Shown: positions 42,582-52,003, numbered from the stretch's first letter. The stretch: 64,000 nucleotides of DNA from Rhodospirillaceae bacterium LM-1 (GCA_902725215.1 CACUVI010000001.1:186001-250000); one strand, 5' to 3'. A program made the numbers and translations. Notes: generated by a model from the sequence alone, not told the origin.

Positions 42582-43079
42582 CTAGACCAACTCACAAAGG
42601 CTTGAAAGCTGGCCAGACCGATCAAGAGCAATTCTCTTGAAAGTCACCGTCCCCAGATGGATTTTGACAAACTTACGACCATTATAAGCTAAGGCAGGCA
42701 AATTGACGACCAGTGACGCCGGGAAGAAATAGGCGACCTGAAGCCCCTCATCTTCCGGCACATAGGCCAACCACACCGGCAAACCCATGAAGGTCTCCAA
42801 CATCCGGTATTGTTGAGCCTCGTCTGCTGGCAGGGAAAAATAGCTTCCATGCTCATCCTCATAACGTCGATGCCCCTTCACATCGACAAAGATCGAGCCA
42901 AGCCGAAAGAGACCGATCAAGAAATCAGGCCTCTTGATAGTTCCATGGAATTTTTCTGGGAAAGTCGTTGTCGATTGCTCAAGATAGATGAAGGAATAGC
43001 CCTTCTCGTTCAGCCAAGCCCGGAAAGCATGCTCAGCTCGAACACCCTTATCCTGCTTCTCCCTCGGCACATAGCCCAT
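42582..43079 (-). CDS. Orphan PD-(D/E)XK nuclease-like protein
   Basis: About 165 residues. The core reads RPDFLIGLFRLGSIFVDVKGHR: PD, ten residues, then DxK, the active-site layout of the PD-(D/E)XK fold, preceded by a helix with E (RAEHAFRAWLNEKGY). The later sequence (PADEAQQYRMLETFMGLPVWLAY) fits the following helix and strand. No partner methylase or other restriction gene is adjacent. ATG 43079 is chosen for GTGGGG seven bases upstream; in-frame ATGs at 43109 and 43094 would lengthen it by 10 or 5 residues. The function, whether DNA repair, restriction or phage-derived, cannot be told. Confidence 0.6.
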   Translation of the reverse strand: MGYVPREKQDKGVRAEHAFRAWLNEKGYSFIYLEQSTTTFPEKFHGTIKRPDFLIGLFRLGSIFVDVKGHRRYEDEHGSYFSLPADEAQQYRMLETFMGLPVWLAYVPEDEGLQVAYFFPASLVVNLPALAYNGRKFVKIHLGTVTFKRIALDRSGQLSSLCELV

Positions 43080-43147
43080 ATTGCCCCACACGCGCATTAA
43101 GAAATACATTCATGGCAGACCGCAACCGTAATTACAATTAAGAATTA

Positions 43148-43162
43148 AGGGGCTCTGCCCCT
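43148..43162. repeat. Short GC hairpin
   Basis: AGGGGC-TCT-GCCCCT, a perfect 6-base stem with a 3-base loop, in the non-coding region between the nuclease-like gene and pyc. Such GGGGCTCTGCCCC elements occur as dispersed intergenic hairpins in related bacteria (recollection). No T-tract follows, so I do not call it a terminator. Confidence 0.35.
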
Positions 43163-43323
43163 CACGCCCGCAAGGGTAAATCGGCGGTTGGTTTGCTGTT
43201 GTAGGTCTCATCATCGCCGTACTGAAATTTCTCGGATAACTGGCGACTTCTGACAAAACAAGCCGACTTTGAAACAATATTTCTTAGCCCCCACCCTTGC
43301 GGATAGGAAATACGCGCCACGGG

Positions 43324-43333
43324 GCAAATTTGC
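43324..43333. promoter_or_regulatory. GCAAATTTGC palindrome upstream of pyc
   Basis: A perfect 10-base palindrome of GCAAA/TTTGC half-sites, also part of a larger GGGGCAAA...TTTGCCCC inverted pair (43321-43356). The half-sites resemble those recognised by ScfR/RamB-type regulators of acyl-CoA and acetate metabolism. Function is inferred. Confidence 0.35.
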
Positions 43334-43402
43334 GCAGCGATCTAACTTTTTGCCCCATAATTCCCCTACATTCCTGTTGCTTCACGGCCTTCGCCCGCTC
43401 AT

Positions 43403-43420
43403 ATTTCGCAGTTGCGAAAT
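43403..43420. promoter_or_regulatory. 18-base palindrome, candidate operator of pyc
   Basis: ATTTCGCA-GT-TGCGAAAT has perfect 8-base arms and a 2-base centre and lies 46 bases before the pyc start, a normal operator position. A GCAAAG follows at 43422. A near-match lies upstream of the FadL-like gene (13905-13926). A shared regulator of carbon or acyl-CoA metabolism is inferred. Confidence 0.5.
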
Positions 43421-43466
43421 GGCAAAGCTTTTGTCCGCCAACAGCACAGGTCATTAAGGAGATGTC

Positions 43467-46400
43467 ATGAGACACCGTCACGGCGGAATACGCAAAATCC
43501 TGATCGCCAACCGTGGCGAGATCGCCATTCGCGTCATGCGGGCGGCCAGCGAACTTGGCATCGAGACAGTGGCCATCTTCTCGCAAGAAGACCGTTTCTC
43601 GCTGCACCGTTTCAAGGCCGACGAGAGCTATCTGGTCGGCTTGGGTAAAAAGCCGGTTGACGCCTACCTCGACATTCACGACATCATCCGCATTGCCCAC
43701 GAAACCGGCGCTCAGGCCATCCATCCCGGCTATGGCTTCTTGGCCGAGAATCCCGATTTCGCCGAAGCCTGCGCCGCAGGCGGCATCATCTTCGTCGGCC
43801 CCTCGCCCGAGACCATGCGCGCGCTGGGCAACAAGGTTCTGGCCCGCGAGATGGCGATCAAGGCGGGCATACCCGTCATGCCCGCCACCGATCCCCTGCC
43901 CTATGACGAATCCCAAATCATGCCGCTGGCCCATAAGGTTGGCTTCCCGGTCATGATCAAGGCCAGTTGGGGCGGCGGCGGACGCGGCATGCGCGTCGTC
44001 GAAAGCGCCGACCAGTTGCTGGAAAATGTGGCGGCCGCCAGACGCGAAGCCAAGGCGGCCTTTGGCAATGACGAAATCTATCTGGAAAAGCTGGTCAGGA
44101 AGGCGCGCCATGTCGAGGTGCAAATCCTGGGCGACGCGCATGGAAATGTGGTGCATTTCTATGAGCGCGATTGCACGGTGCAGCGGCGTCATCAGAAAGT
44201 GGTCGAGCGCGCCCCTGCCCCTTATTTTGACGCCAAGCAGCGCGAAGAATTGACCGGTTATGCGCTGAAGCTGGCCCGCACGGCCAATTACAAGAATGCG
44301 GGAACGGTGGAATTCCTGCAAGACGCCGACACCAAAGCCTTCTACTTCATCGAGGTCAATCCCAGAATCCAGGTCGAACACACGGTTACCGAATGTGTGA
44401 CCGGCTTCGATTTGATCCGCGCCCAAATTCTGGTCGCCGAAGGAAAGATGCTGGGCGAAGCGGGCAGCGGCCTGCCCAAGCAAGAAGACATCCCGCTCAA
44501 CGGCCATGCCCTGCAATGCCGCGTGACCGCCGAGGACCCCGAGAAGGATTTCGCCCCCGATTACGGCCAGATCACCAACTATCGCAGCTCGGCCGGTTTC
44601 GGCATCCGACTTGATGCGGGCACCGCCTATTCCGGCGCCAGAATCACGCGCTATTACGATTCATTGCTGGTCAAGGTGACCGCCTGGGCGCAAGAACCGC
44701 AAGACGCTATCCACCGCATGGACCGAGCGCTTCGCGAATTTCGCGTGCGCGGCGTCAAAACCAATCTGCGCTTCTTGGAGAATGTGGTGAATCATCCGCA
44801 TTTCCTGGAAGGCGACTACACCACCACCTTCATCGACGACACGCCGGAACTGTTCCACTTCCCCAAGCGGCGCGACCGCGCCACCCGCCTGTTGAATTTC
44901 GTGGGCGAAGTGATGGTCAACGGCAACCCGGAAACCAAGGGACGCAAGACGCCGGAATCATTCGGCTCGCCGCATGTGCCCCACGATCTTGCCGAGGAAT
45001 GGCAACCCGGCACGCGCCAGCAGTTGGAGCGGCTGGGGGCGAAGGGCTTTGCCAAATGGATGCTCGAGCAAAAGCGAGTCCTGATCACCGACACCACCAT
45101 GCGCGACGCCCATCAATCGCTGCTGGCGACCCGCATGCGCAGCCACGACATGTATGCCGTGGCTCCGGCCTATGCGCGGCTGATGCCGGAACTGTTCTCG
45201 CTGGAATGCTGGGGCGGCGCCACTTTCGACGTCGCCATGCGCTTCTTGAAGGAAGATCCGTGGGACCGTCTGCGCGAATTGCGCCGTCTGGCTCCGAACA
45301 TTCTGACGCAAATGCTGCTGCGTTCGGCCAACGGCGTCGGTTACACCAACTATCCCGACAATGTGGTGCAGTTCTTCGTCAAGCGCTCGGCCGAAGCGGG
45401 CATGGACCTGTTTCGCGTTTTCGATTCCCTCAACTGGGTCGAGAACATGCGCGTCGCCATGGATGCAGTGATCGACACCGGAAAATTGTGCGAGGCCGCC
45501 GTCTGCTATACGGGCGACATCCTCGATCCCAAGCGCGCCAAATACGACCTGAAATACTATGTCGGCATGGCCAAGGAGTTGGAAAAGGCGGGCGCCCATA
45601 TCCTGGGCATCAAGGATATGGCGGGCCTGTTGAAACCCGCCGCCGCCAAGGCGCTGGTCAAGGCGCTGAAGGAAGAAATCGGCCTGCCCATTCATTTCCA
45701 CACCCATGACACCAGCGGCATTGCGGCGGCCAGCATTCTGGCGGCGGTCGATGCAGGTATCGACGCCGTGGACGCCGCCATGGATTCCTTCAGCGGCACC
45801 ACCTCGCAGCCCTGTCTAGGATCGATCGTCGAGGCGCTGCGCAACACCGAGCGCGACACGGGACTGTCTAGCGAATCGGTTCGCAGGCTGTCGGGCTATT
45901 GGGAACAGGTGCGCAAGAATTACGGCGCCTTCGAAGCCTATCAGACCACCGGCGCCTCGGAAGTGTATCTACATGAAATGCCGGGCGGCCAGTTCACGAA
46001 TCTGAAGGAACAGGCCCGCTCGATGGGTCTGGAGAAGCACTGGCTGGACATCGCCAAGGCCTATGCCGACGTCAACCATCTGTTCGGCGACATCGTGAAA
46101 GTGACGCCCAGTTCGAAAGTGGTGGGCGACATGGCGCTGACCATGGTCACCAACAGCCTGACGCCCGACATGATCATGGACCCCGAGCGCGAAATCGCCT
46201 TCCCGGATTCCGTGATCTCATTCTTCAAGGGCGATATGGGCCAGCCGGTCGGCGGCTTCCCCGAAGCGCTGCAAAAGAAAGTGCTGAAAGGTCAGACCCC
46301 GATTACCGTGCGTCCGGGCAAGGTGCTGGCGCCGGTCGATCTCGAGAAGACGAAAAGCGAGGTCGAGCAAAAGATCGGACGCCAGATCAGCGACGACGAA

Positions 46401-46922
46401 CTGGCTTCGTATCTGATGTATCCCAAAGTGTTCCTGGACTATGCCGAACATATGAAGCTGTATGGCGACGTCAGCGTTTTGCCGACGCCGGTATTCTTCC
46501 ACGGCATGATCCCCGAGCAGGAAATTTCGATCCATGTCGAGACCGGCAGGGCTTTGATCGTGCGCTTCCTGACCAAAAGCGACGCCGACGAAGCAGGCGA
46601 AGCCACGGTCTTCTTCGAGCTGAATGGCCAGCCCAGGTCGGTGCGCGTGCAAGACCGCTCGCGCACGCCGACCAAGCAGGCCAGGCCGAAGGCCAGCGAG
46701 AACAATCCGCTGGAAGTTGGCGCTCCCATGCCGGGCACCGTGGTCAGCGTGGCCGTGACCAAGGGCCAGAAGGTCGCCAAGGGCGATGTGCTGCTTTCGA
46801 TCGAAGCGATGAAAATGGAAACCGCCGTCCGGGCGGAAGCCGAGGGAACGGTGCAGAAAATCCACGTCCATTCCGGCGATGCCGTCGATGCCAAGGATCT
46901 GTTGGTCAGCATGCAGGGCTGA
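43467..46922 (+). CDS. pyc: Pyruvate carboxylase
   Basis: An 1151-residue biotin enzyme making oxaloacetate from pyruvate, bicarbonate and ATP. In order: the biotin carboxylase domain (1-450, KILIANRGEIAIRVMRA, ASWGGGGRGMRVV, FIEVNPRIQVEHTVTE), the carboxyltransferase TIM barrel (about 530-830, LITDTTMRDAHQSLLATRMR, YTGDILDP, HFHTHDTSG), the PYC allosteric linker region, and the C-terminal biotin domain with EAMKMET. This fused single-chain form has the usual length. AAGGAG lies before the ATG. It leads a run with malonyl-CoA decarboxylase and synthetase genes. Confidence 0.97.
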   Translation: MRHRHGGIRKILIANRGEIAIRVMRAASELGIETVAIFSQEDRFSLHRFKADESYLVGLGKKPVDAYLDIHDIIRIAHETGAQAIHPGYGFLAENPDFAEACAAGGIIFVGPSPETMRALGNKVLAREMAIKAGIPVMPATDPLPYDESQIMPLAHKVGFPVMIKASWGGGGRGMRVVESADQLLENVAAARREAKAAFGNDEIYLEKLVRKARHVEVQILGDAHGNVVHFYERDCTVQRRHQKVVERAPAPYFDAKQREELTGYALKLARTANYKNAGTVEFLQDADTKAFYFIEVNPRIQVEHTVTECVTGFDLIRAQILVAEGKMLGEAGSGLPKQEDIPLNGHALQCRVTAEDPEKDFAPDYGQITNYRSSAGFGIRLDAGTAYSGARITRYYDSLLVKVTAWAQEPQDAIHRMDRALREFRVRGVKTNLRFLENVVNHPHFLEGDYTTTFIDDTPELFHFPKRRDRATRLLNFVGEVMVNGNPETKGRKTPESFGSPHVPHDLAEEWQPGTRQQLERLGAKGFAKWMLEQKRVLITDTTMRDAHQSLLATRMRSHDMYAVAPAYARLMPELFSLECWGGATFDVAMRFLKEDPWDRLRELRRLAPNILTQMLLRSANGVGYTNYPDNVVQFFVKRSAEAGMDLFRVFDSLNWVENMRVAMDAVIDTGKLCEAAVCYTGDILDPKRAKYDLKYYVGMAKELEKAGAHILGIKDMAGLLKPAAAKALVKALKEEIGLPIHFHTHDTSGIAAASILAAVDAGIDAVDAAMDSFSGTTSQPCLGSIVEALRNTERDTGLSSESVRRLSGYWEQVRKNYGAFEAYQTTGASEVYLHEMPGGQFTNLKEQARSMGLEKHWLDIAKAYADVNHLFGDIVKVTPSSKVVGDMALTMVTNSLTPDMIMDPEREIAFPDSVISFFKGDMGQPVGGFPEALQKKVLKGQTPITVRPGKVLAPVDLEKTKSEVEQKIGRQISDDELASYLMYPKVFLDYAEHMKLYGDVSVLPTPVFFHGMIPEQEISIHVETGRALIVRFLTKSDADEAGEATVFFELNGQPRSVRVQDRSRTPTKQARPKASENNPLEVGAPMPGTVVSVAVTKGQKVAKGDVLLSIEAMKMETAVRAEAEGTVQKIHVHSGDAVDAKDLLVSMQG

Positions 46923-46941
46923 ATAAGGGAAGGGTCTTGTC

Positions 46942-48285
46942 ATGATGGTTCCCTACTTGGGCGGCTTGCTGCGCGGCATCCTTGAGAAGGGCCGCTCGCT
47001 GGCAGGTCTTGGTCCCGACGATGGGCCGACCGACAGCCAGCAACTTGGCAAGCAGTGCGAGACGCTTCTTTCCAGCCTGGGCGAAGCCTCGGGCATGGCG
47101 CTGGCCGAACGCATCGCCAGCCAATGGGACCGTTTGGATGAGGCCGGACGCTTGGCCTTTCTGTTGGAACTGGTCGAACATTTCGGACCCGAGCGGGACA
47201 AGGTTGAGCTTGCCGTTGCCGCCTATGTCGCCGATCCCAGTCAGAAGAACATGCTGGAAGTTCACAAGGCGTCCGAACCCAGGCGCCAGGAACTGCTGCG
47301 CAGAATGAATTTGGCGCCAGGCGGCATCGCGCGCTTGGTGGCCATGCGCGAGAGCCTGTTTCGTCATTTGCGCACGCATCCGCAACTGGAAAGCCTGGAC
47401 CAGGATTTCATTCATCTGTTCTTGTCGTGGTTCAACCGCGGATTTCTGGTGTTGGAGCGCATCGACTGGAACACGCCCGCCAGCATTCTGGAAAAGATCA
47501 TCCGCTATGAAGCCGTCCATGCCATCAATGATTGGGACGATCTGCGCCAGCGATTGGAACCCGCCGACCGGCGCTGCTTCGCCTTCTTTCATCCAAGATT
47601 GCCCGGCGATCCTTTGATTTTCGTCGAGGTGGCGCTGACCGCCGCCATTCCCTCCTCGATCGGCGAAGTTCTGACAAATCAGCGCAGCCAGATTGATCCG
47701 GCGCAAGCGACCACCGCCGTCTTTTATTCCATCTCGAATTGCCAAGAAGGACTGCGCGGCATTTCGTTCGGCAATTTCCTGATCAAGCAGGTGGTCGAAG
47801 TCTTGCGCCAGGAATCGCCGAAACTAACCACGTTCGCCACCCTGTCGCCGGTTCCAGGCTTTGCCGCATGGCTGGAAAATGAAAGCCTGAACGGGCGGCT
47901 AAACGAGAATGACGACGCCATTCTGGCGGGCTTCAATGAGAACAAATGGCAAGACAGCCCCGAACGCCAGGGCGAGATGCGCCGCATTCTGCTGCCCCTG
48001 GCGGCCAGCTATTTCATGAATGCCCGCACGAAATATGGCCGCATCATCGATCCGGTGGCGCGTTTTCATCTCAGCAACGGCGCTAGGCTGGAGCGCCTTA
48101 ATTTCATGGGTGATCCCTCGCCCAAAGGACTGAGCCAGTCCTACGGCTTGATGGTGAATTATCTGTACAAGCTGGACGATATCGAAGCCAATCACGAGGC
48201 CTTTGCCGCCAGGGACGAAGTGGTGGCCAATCAGGAAATCGTCAAACTGGCCAGATCGGCCATGGCAAACGCCCGCTCGAAATGA
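46942..48285 (+). CDS. Malonyl-CoA decarboxylase
   Basis: A 447-residue enzyme converting malonyl-CoA to acetyl-CoA and CO2. Family features: an N-terminal four-helix region, SWFNRGFLVLERIDWNTPA, CFAFFHPRLPGDPLIFVEVA, FYSISNCQEGLRGISFGNFL, FATLSPVPGFAAWL, and the C-terminal DPVARFHLSNGARLERLNF with the catalytic His. It begins 19 bases after pyc and overlaps the acyl-CoA synthetase by four bases (ATGA), forming the MCD-MatB malonate pair. Confidence 0.93.
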   Translation: MMVPYLGGLLRGILEKGRSLAGLGPDDGPTDSQQLGKQCETLLSSLGEASGMALAERIASQWDRLDEAGRLAFLLELVEHFGPERDKVELAVAAYVADPSQKNMLEVHKASEPRRQELLRRMNLAPGGIARLVAMRESLFRHLRTHPQLESLDQDFIHLFLSWFNRGFLVLERIDWNTPASILEKIIRYEAVHAINDWDDLRQRLEPADRRCFAFFHPRLPGDPLIFVEVALTAAIPSSIGEVLTNQRSQIDPAQATTAVFYSISNCQEGLRGISFGNFLIKQVVEVLRQESPKLTTFATLSPVPGFAAWLENESLNGRLNENDDAILAGFNENKWQDSPERQGEMRRILLPLAASYFMNARTKYGRIIDPVARFHLSNGARLERLNFMGDPSPKGLSQSYGLMVNYLYKLDDIEANHEAFAARDEVVANQEIVKLARSAMANARSK

Positions 48286-49796
48286 CCAACCATCTTTTCG
48301 ACGCCATTCGTTCGCGCATGCCTGGGCCGGATCGCGTTTTCGCAACCACCGCCGATGGCGAAGTTTTGACCTATGGCGGCCTGCTGGACCTGTCGGCAAG
48401 GCTGGCCCATGTTTTGGCCGCATGCAATGTTTGCGCAGGTGATCGGGTTCTGTTGCAGGCCGAGAAAAGCCTGACCGCCTTGGTCTTGTACCTGGCCTGT
48501 GTGCGGGCGGGCGCCGTCTTTCTGCCGCTCAACCCTTCCTATACGACAGCCGAGCTTGACTATTTCTTGAAGGACGCCGAGCCGGGCCTAGTGGTTTGCG
48601 ATCCCGCCCGTGAAGCCTTCGCGTCGGAGCGGGGCATTCGCACCTTAACGCTGGACCATGTCGGCGGCGGTTCGCTGATGGATTTGGCGCAAAGCTGCTC
48701 GGCCGACTTTCGCGACGCAAGCCGCGACGCCGACGATCTGGCGGCTATACTTTACACGTCGGGAACCACCGGGCGCTCGAAGGGCGCCATGCTCACGCAC
48801 GAGAACTTGTTGTCGAACGCCAAAACCCTGGCCGAGATTTGGCGTTTCTCCAGCCAGGATGCGTTGCTGCATGCGCTGCCGGTCTACCATTCGCACGGCT
48901 TGTTCGTCGCCACCAATACGGCGTTGATAAGCGGCGCCTCGATGATCTTTCTGCCCCGCTTCGATGCCGATCAAGTCGTCAAGCATTTGAAGGACGCCAC
49001 GGTCATGATGGGCGTTCCCACCTTCTACACCCGCCTGCTGAACCATCCGGGCCTGACGCAAGAAGCCGTGCGTCACATGCGCCTGTTCATCTCGGGTTCC
49101 GCCCCCTTGCTGGCCGAGACGCATCGTCAATGGCTTGAAAGAACCGGCCATGCAGTGCTGGAACGTTATGGCCTGACGGAAACCAACATGAATACATCGA
49201 ATCCCCATGATGGCGAACGCAGGCCGGGTTCGGTCGGCTTTCCCCTGCCCGGCGTCGATTTGCGCATTGTCCATGCGGAAACGGGAAGCCCGCTGCCTCA
49301 GGGCGAGATTGGCATGATCGAGGTGAAGGGGCCGAATGTTTGCCACGGCTATTGGCGCAACATCGAGAAGACCCAAACCGAATTTCGCGAGGACGGATTC
49401 TTCATCACCGGCGATCTGGGCCTGGTGGATCAAGAAGGCTATGTCCATATCGTGGGTCGCGCCAAGGATCTGGTGATCACGGGCGGTTTCAACGTTTACC
49501 CCAAGGAAGTCGAAAGCGAGATCGACGCCCTGCCTGGGGTGCTGGAAAGCGCCGTCTTCGGGGTTGCCCATCCGGATTTGGGCGAGGGCGTGACGGCGGC
49601 GGTGGTTTCCGACGGCACGACCGTCCTTTCAGAAACACTGATTTTGGCTGGTCTTCTACAACGGTTGGCCAAATTCAAACTGCCAAAGCGGGTGCTGATC
49701 GTGGATGAACTGCCGCGCAACGCCATGGGCAAAGTGCAAAAGAACCTGCTTCGCGAGCAGGTTAAGGATATCTACCGAAATGACGCGTCATTATGA
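48282..49796 (+). CDS. matB: Malonyl-CoA synthetase (MatB-like AMP-forming ligase)
   Basis: A 504-residue ANL-family ligase that activates malonate to malonyl-CoA. Motifs: LYTSGTTGRSKGAMLTH (P-loop), HALPVYHSHGLFVA, ERYGLTETNMNTSNPHDGER (A5, with the Arg-containing tail of malonyl-CoA synthetases), TGDLGLVDQEGYVHIVGR, and the catalytic Lys in PRNAMGKVQKN. The pairing with malonyl-CoA decarboxylase supports malonate as substrate. Last gene of the pyc run before an AT-rich gap. Confidence 0.9.
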   Translation: MTNHLFDAIRSRMPGPDRVFATTADGEVLTYGGLLDLSARLAHVLAACNVCAGDRVLLQAEKSLTALVLYLACVRAGAVFLPLNPSYTTAELDYFLKDAEPGLVVCDPAREAFASERGIRTLTLDHVGGGSLMDLAQSCSADFRDASRDADDLAAILYTSGTTGRSKGAMLTHENLLSNAKTLAEIWRFSSQDALLHALPVYHSHGLFVATNTALISGASMIFLPRFDADQVVKHLKDATVMMGVPTFYTRLLNHPGLTQEAVRHMRLFISGSAPLLAETHRQWLERTGHAVLERYGLTETNMNTSNPHDGERRPGSVGFPLPGVDLRIVHAETGSPLPQGEIGMIEVKGPNVCHGYWRNIEKTQTEFREDGFFITGDLGLVDQEGYVHIVGRAKDLVITGGFNVYPKEVESEIDALPGVLESAVFGVAHPDLGEGVTAAVVSDGTTVLSETLILAGLLQRLAKFKLPKRVLIVDELPRNAMGKVQKNLLREQVKDIYRNDASL

Positions 49797-49863
49797 ATTA
49801 GTATTGTAAATCAGTGCACAATCTATATATTAGCGCAATCTAATATCTATCTTGGAGAGTGGC

Positions 49864-50838
49864 GTGACCGACGGCGGCTTAGCGGAACCAAATCGGATAC
49901 GCGATTTTCCCGTATCATTCTTCTCAACCGTGATGGGACTCTCGGGTTTCACGCTGGCCTTTCGCCGCTTTGAAAAAGTCTATGACCCTCCTTTGCAAAT
50001 CAGCGTCTTCCTCTTTGGCCTGACCTTCTTGCTGTTTGCGCTTCTGGCGGCAACTTACGCCCGCAAGGCGCTGACATATCCCAACGCCGTAAGCGAGGAA
50101 TGGCATCATCCGGTGCGCATCAGCTTCTTCCCCGCCATTTCGATCAGCCTGATCTTGCTGGCGGCTGCCGCGCACGGAATAAGCGACGCCCTGTCTCTAG
50201 GCCTGTGGGTTATTGGATCGGTTGCCCATCTCGTCCTGACCTTGGCGGTCATGACCGCCTGGATCAATCACTCTCGTTTTGAGATCGCTCATTCGAACCC
50301 GGCTTGGTTTATTCCCGTCGTCGGCAATGTTTTGGTGCCCATTGTTGGCGTTCACCACGCGCCAGCGGATATCTCTTGGCTGTTCTTCACCGTCGGCATG
50401 CTCTTCTGGCTTGTCTTGCTGACCATCATCATCAACCGGCTGATCTTTCACAGCCCGCTGCCCGGCAAACTGGTTCCCACCTTGGCCATTTTGCTCGCCC
50501 CCCCGTCGGTTGGATTTGTTTCGTGGGTAACCATGACGAATGAAATCGACGCCGTTGCCCGACTTCTCTACTTCGCAGCCGTCTTTTTCTTCCTTCTTTT
50601 GCTGGCGCAACTGCCGAAATTCGCCAAACTGGATTTCACGCTTTCCTGGTGGGCATATTCCTTCCCTTTGGCGGCTTTCACCATCGCCACCTTTCAGATG
50701 GGCCTGTCGAGCGGCAAACCATTCTACATCTGGGCCGCAGACGGTCTTTTGGCGGCTCTTATTCTGGTGATCATCGGCTTGGTTCTGCGAACCATAAAAG
50801 CGATTGGAAATGGTGAAATATGCAAACCGGAAACCTGA
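49864..50838 (+). CDS. SLAC1/TehA (TDT) family anion transporter
   Basis: A 324-residue membrane protein with ten hydrophobic helices. The start region FPVSFFSTVMGLSGFTLAFR and later HSNPAWFIPVVGNVLVPIVG are typical of the TDT/SLAC1 family of organic-acid exporters and anion channels, where a helix Phe gates the pore. GTG 49864 is used, four bases after GGAGAG; a TTG 12 bases upstream overlaps that site. The position after the malonate genes suggests dicarboxylate transport, which is inference. Confidence 0.85.
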   Translation: MTDGGLAEPNRIRDFPVSFFSTVMGLSGFTLAFRRFEKVYDPPLQISVFLFGLTFLLFALLAATYARKALTYPNAVSEEWHHPVRISFFPAISISLILLAAAAHGISDALSLGLWVIGSVAHLVLTLAVMTAWINHSRFEIAHSNPAWFIPVVGNVLVPIVGVHHAPADISWLFFTVGMLFWLVLLTIIINRLIFHSPLPGKLVPTLAILLAPPSVGFVSWVTMTNEIDAVARLLYFAAVFFFLLLLAQLPKFAKLDFTLSWWAYSFPLAAFTIATFQMGLSSGKPFYIWAADGLLAALILVIIGLVLRTIKAIGNGEICKPET

Positions 50839-50968
50839 AGTCTCGCCCACTCTAACGGGTGGCCTGCAAGCCCTTAATTGCTATTGCCAAACCCTTACCA
50901 TTTTCGAATAAACTAGATGGTCTCGGGGTGGCTTTGGAGCGCGGCGCCCCCCAATGATTGGAGCAGAC

Positions 50969-52003
50969 ATGACCGACACCGTCGTCCTGCCCGGCCCTCA
51001 GGCCCGGCAGGAAAAAGATATCGACCCCACGCTTGATCTGACCGCCGAGATCATGCGCCTGAAAAAAGAGCGCAACGCCATCATCCTGGCTCATTACTAT
51101 CAGGATGGCGAAATCCAGGACTTGGCCGATTTCGTGGGCGACTCGTTGGATCTTTCGCGCCGCGCCGCCGCCACCAATGCCGATGTCATCGTTTTTTGCG
51201 GCGTTCGTTTCATGGGCGAGGTGGCGAAGATTCTAAGCCCCGGCAAACTGGTGCTGATCCCCGATGCCGAGGCGGGCTGCTCGCTGGAAGACGGCTGCAA
51301 GGCCGAAGATTTTGCCCGCATGCGTCAGCGCTATCCCGACCACACCGCGCTGACCTACATCAATTGTTCAGCCGAGGTGAAGGCGCTTAGCGACATCATC
51401 GTCACCTCGTCGAACGCCGAAACCATCATCCGTTCGCTGCCGGACAACCAGCCGATCTTGTTCGCGCCCGACCGCCATCTGGGCGCTTACCTCAAGCGGC
51501 GCACCGGACGGGAAAACATGGTTCTGTGGCCCGGCACCTGCATCATCCACGAACAGTTCTCCGAACGCGAACTGATCAAGCTGAAGACGCTGCACCCAAA
51601 GGCCAAGGTGGCCGCCCATCCTGAATGTCCGGAAGCCATCCTGAATCATGCCGATCACATCGGATCGACCCGCGGCATCCTTGATTTCGTGCTGAAGTCG
51701 GAGGCGCCGGAATTCATCATTGCCACTGAAAAGCACATCATCCACCAAATGGAAAAGGCGGCGCCGCACAAGACGTTCATCGCCGCCCCCGGCGCGGATG
51801 GATCGTGCGATTGCGCCCGCTGCCCCTTCATGGCGCTCAACACCCTGGAAAAGATCTATCTGGCCCTTCTGAACGATGCGCCCAGAATCGAACTGCCCGA
51901 GGCCTTGCGCCTTGCCGCGCTAAAGCCCCTGGACCGCATGCTGGAACTTTCCGCTTCCATTCCGTTGGCTGCCGCCCCCGCCGTTTCCAATGCCGCCGAG
52001 TAA
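50969..52003 (+). CDS. nadA: Quinolinate synthase
   Basis: A 344-residue [4Fe-4S] enzyme that condenses iminoaspartate with dihydroxyacetone phosphate. Conserved blocks: AIILAHYYQDGEIQDLADFV, GDSLDLSR, FCGVRFMGEVAKILSP (cluster Cys), CSAEVKALSDIIVTSSN, FAPDRHLG, LWPGTCIIHE, and CDCARCPFMALNTLEK (cluster Cys). ATG 50969 lies five bases after GGAG and is preferred to an ATG 15 bases upstream. First gene of nadA-nadC-nadB; it overlaps nadC by 14 bases. Confidence 0.96.
   Translation: MTDTVVLPGPQARQEKDIDPTLDLTAEIMRLKKERNAIILAHYYQDGEIQDLADFVGDSLDLSRRAAATNADVIVFCGVRFMGEVAKILSPGKLVLIPDAEAGCSLEDGCKAEDFARMRQRYPDHTALTYINCSAEVKALSDIIVTSSNAETIIRSLPDNQPILFAPDRHLGAYLKRRTGRENMVLWPGTCIIHEQFSERELIKLKTLHPKAKVAAHPECPEAILNHADHIGSTRGILDFVLKSEAPEFIIATEKHIIHQMEKAAPHKTFIAAPGADGSCDCARCPFMALNTLEKIYLALLNDAPRIELPEALRLAALKPLDRMLELSASIPLAAAPAVSNAAE

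Larger units (their letters stand above)
43080..43466. other. Intergenic region upstream of pyruvate carboxylase gene
   Basis: About 390 bases. It holds a small hairpin (43148-43162), a self-complementary GCAAATTTGC (43324-43333), a GGGGCAAA/TTTGCCCC inverted pair (43321-43328 and 43349-43356), the strong palindrome at 43403-43420, and a Shine-Dalgarno AAGGAG before the pyc ATG. Open frames in it are short and lack protein character. Confidence 0.6.

Noticed and set aside
43269-43457. 62-codon plus-strand frame just before pyc
   Set aside because: Starts with TTG without a ribosome site and covers the palindromic control region.
50839-50968. Possible riboswitch or NAD-responsive leader before nadA
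   Set aside because: Only about 130 bases, with weak short stems and no recognisable aptamer.
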